64,000 nt of DNA, from NCBI RefSeq assembly GCF_003113895.1, contig NZ_BDUD01000001.1, positions 6,065,244-6,129,243 on the forward strand. The letters are read 5' to 3'. A program made the position numbers and the translations under genes. Source of the DNA: Nostoc commune NIES-4072 (GTDB taxonomy: Bacteria; Cyanobacteriota; Cyanobacteriia; Cyanobacteriales; Nostocaceae). The notes beneath the pieces are model-generated. The model did not search any database. It was given only the letters and a program-made list of their open reading frames with translations, and was not told the DNA's origin. Below are positions 62,687 through 64,000 of the stretch, in pieces (position 1 is the stretch's first letter; every line of letters begins with the position of its first letter).

Positions 62687-63688
62687 ATGAGAAATGTTTT
62701 CTTAAGAGCGAGGTTAACTCGCAGCGCTAGAGCGATCGTAAAAACATTGCTCATAGCGATCGCTACTGTGACATTTTACTTCACCAGCGATTTAGCCCTT
62801 CCCCAGTCAGCTGCCGCCTATCCCTTTTGGGCACAGCAAACCTATCCCGAAACCCCCCGCGAACCAACAGGGCGGATTGTTTGTGCCAATTGTCACCTAG
62901 CAGCCAAGCCGGCAGAAGTAGAAGTTCCCCAATCGGTGCTACCTGACACTGTATTCAAAGCTGTGGTGAAAATCCCTTATGATCTTAGCGCCCAGCAGGT
63001 TGGTGCCGATGGTTCTAAGGTTGGCTTGAACGTCGGTGCTGTGCTGATGCTACCTGAAGGCTTTAAGATTGCTCCTGAAGATCGTCTTTCCGAAGAACTT
63101 AAAGAAGAAGTTGGCGACACTCCCTTCCAACCCTACAGCGAAGACAAAGAAAACGTCGTCATCGTCGGCCCCTTACCAGGTGAACAGTATCAGGAAATCG
63201 TCTTCCCTGTTCTTTCTCCCAACCCCGCAACCGATAAAAACATCCACTTCGGTAAATATTCAGTTCACTTAGGTGCTAACCGAGGACGCGGACAAGTTTA
63301 TCCCACTGGCGAAAAGAGCAACAACACTGTTTACAATGCTTCCGCTACTGGCACAATTACCAAGATTGCCAAAGAAGAAGATGGAGACGGTAACGTTAAA
63401 TATCTAGTCAACATTCAACCTGAATCTGGTGATGTTGTCGTTGATACGATTCCTTTAGGGCCAGAACTGGTTGTTTCCGAAGGGCAAACAGTTAAGACTG
63501 GTGATGCTTTGACCAGCAACCCCAATGTCGGTGGATTCGGTCAAAAAGATGCAGAAATCGTATTGCAAGACGCCTCTAGAGTTCAATGGATGATTGCGTT
63601 CATCGCTCTTGTAATGTTAGCCCAAGTTATGCTTGTGCTGAAGAAGAAGCAGGTTGAGAAAGTTCAAGCTGCTGAAATGAATTTCTAA
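62687..63688 (+). CDS. petA: Cytochrome f
   Basis: A 333-residue c-type cytochrome of the b6f complex that hands electrons to plastocyanin or cytochrome c6. Signal peptide up to AAA-YPFWAQ, with mature N-terminal Tyr45 as the axial haem ligand; haem motif CANCH at residues 66-70; large beta-rich lumenal domain; C-terminal membrane helix ([18 protein letters not shown]) and a stromal tail. The start is ATG 62687; the frame extends to a TTG at 62672. It is co-transcribed with petC and ends before a strong terminator. Confidence 0.98.
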   Translation: MRNVFLRARLTRSARAIVKTLLIAIATVTFYFTSDLALPQSAAAYPFWAQQTYPETPREPTGRIVCANCHLAAKPAEVEVPQSVLPDTVFKAVVKIPYDLSAQQVGADGSKVGLNVGAVLMLPEGFKIAPEDRLSEELKEEVGDTPFQPYSEDKENVVIVGPLPGEQYQEIVFPVLSPNPATDKNIHFGKYSVHLGANRGRGQVYPTGEKSNNTVYNASATGTITKIAKEEDGDGNVKYLVNIQPESGDVVVDTIPLGPELVVSEGQTVKTGDALTSNPNVGGFGQKDAEIVLQDASRVQWMIAFIALVMLAQVMLVLKKKQVEKVQAAEMNF

Positions 63689-63714
63689 ATTCTTTGCTAA
63701 ATCATTATTTGTAG

Positions 63715-63744
63715 GACAGGCATCTTGCCTGTCTTTTTTTACTA
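63715..63744 (+). terminator. Rho-independent terminator of the petCA operon
   Basis: GACAGGCA-TCT-TGCCTGTC followed by TTTTTTT. Clear stem with a U-tract, 27 bp after the petA stop. Confidence 0.95.
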
Positions 63745-64000
63745 TATCTACACGAAACATGCAAATTTGGGAATTAACTGCTAGTAGACATTGAAAATGT
63801 CGATAAATGAATCTTATTAGAATGTCACTAGCCAGAAATTATATAACTAATCTTTCACTGGCTATATGGACTGAAGTTGATGTTTAACCATACGTATATT
63901 AGTTAGCTGTAGTAAGAAAATTATCTGTGGCACATTAAAGCAACACAAAGATAATCTGAATAGTGCGCCAGAATTTCCTGGACTTTAAGTTGCCACTTAG
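63745..64000. other. Non-coding right edge
   Basis: No gene or clear signal seen; AT-rich sequence. Confidence 0.5.

Overview
The window looks like chromosomal DNA of a filamentous, probably heterocyst-forming cyanobacterium of the Nostoc/Anabaena type. The evidence is AT-rich DNA with very frequent HIP1 octamers (GCGATCGC), several heptanucleotide tandem repeats (GCGAATT, AATGCCC, AGTGCTG, GGGGACT), and cyanobacterial markers: Rieske protein and cytochrome f (petC-petA), tatC, sipA, a tocopherol cyclase, phosphoketolase, DUF3067 and DUF1206 proteins, many Uma2 proteins, WD40/STAND ATPases and a solo TnpB element.\n\nLayout. 1-4.8 kb: an edge-truncated amidohydrolase diverges from an isochorismatase-like hydrolase and a cupin, followed by a B12-binding radical SAM protein resembling the hopanoid C-2 methylase HpnP, and modA. 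4.8-7.9 kb: a mobile-element junction, with an IS66 remnant cut by a 2.0-kb DDE insertion sequence that has perfect 20-bp terminal repeats, and a MocA-like gene end on its far side. 7.9-13.6 kb: a Tat-type peroxiredoxin, sipA, a Spy/CpxP-like protein divergent from a NarL-type two-component pair, a CDA-fold deaminase and a voltage-gated K+ channel. 13.7-16.2 kb: a three-gene cluster (TIGR04222-like membrane protein with a Ser/Gly/Cys tail, DUF692/MNIO oxidase, small partner protein), the best candidate for an uncharacterised biosynthetic system. 16.3-25.3 kb: S-formylglutathione hydrolase, a GT39-like membrane glycosyltransferase, a Uma2 protein, a beta-helix/SLH surface protein and phosphoketolase. 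25.5-37.6 kb: an accessory and defence-like region with a decapitated CHAT-AAA gene, nuclease-fold proteins, a collapsed AAA-WD40 pseudogene, a papain-fold toxin with its likely immunity protein, a 42-bp tandem repeat, two Uma2 genes, uvrA, a Schlafen/AlbA_2 + ParA-like gene pair, a PIN remnant and a DUF2358 gene broken by a MITE. 37.6-49.7 kb: a GH10-like hydrolase, DUF1206, an epoxide-hydrolase-like protein, a pentapeptide protein, TnpB, duplicated phosphoesterases, a J-domain/TPR protein, tocopherol cyclase, tRNA-Arg(CCU) and a DUF433/DUF5615 toxin-antitoxin pair. 50.3-57.6 kb: a Uma2 gene, then a giant TPR-STAND-WD40 protein overlapping a second P-loop ATPase. 58-64 kb: an SDR, tatC, a PD-(D/E)XK protein, DUF3067, and the petC-petA operon with its terminator.\n\nHow genes fit together. 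TatC, the Rieske protein and the peroxiredoxin with an RR signal share the Tat route. The HK/RR pair probably controls the divergent Spy-like gene. The MNIO cluster is translationally coupled, and its Cys-rich tail is the obvious modification substrate. At least four families of non-autonomous elements with target-site duplications can be read directly: 268 bp with 10-bp TSD, 93 and 199 bp with 5-bp TSD, about 150 bp with TA, and 108 bp with 8-bp TSD. Two of these insertions have altered a host gene.
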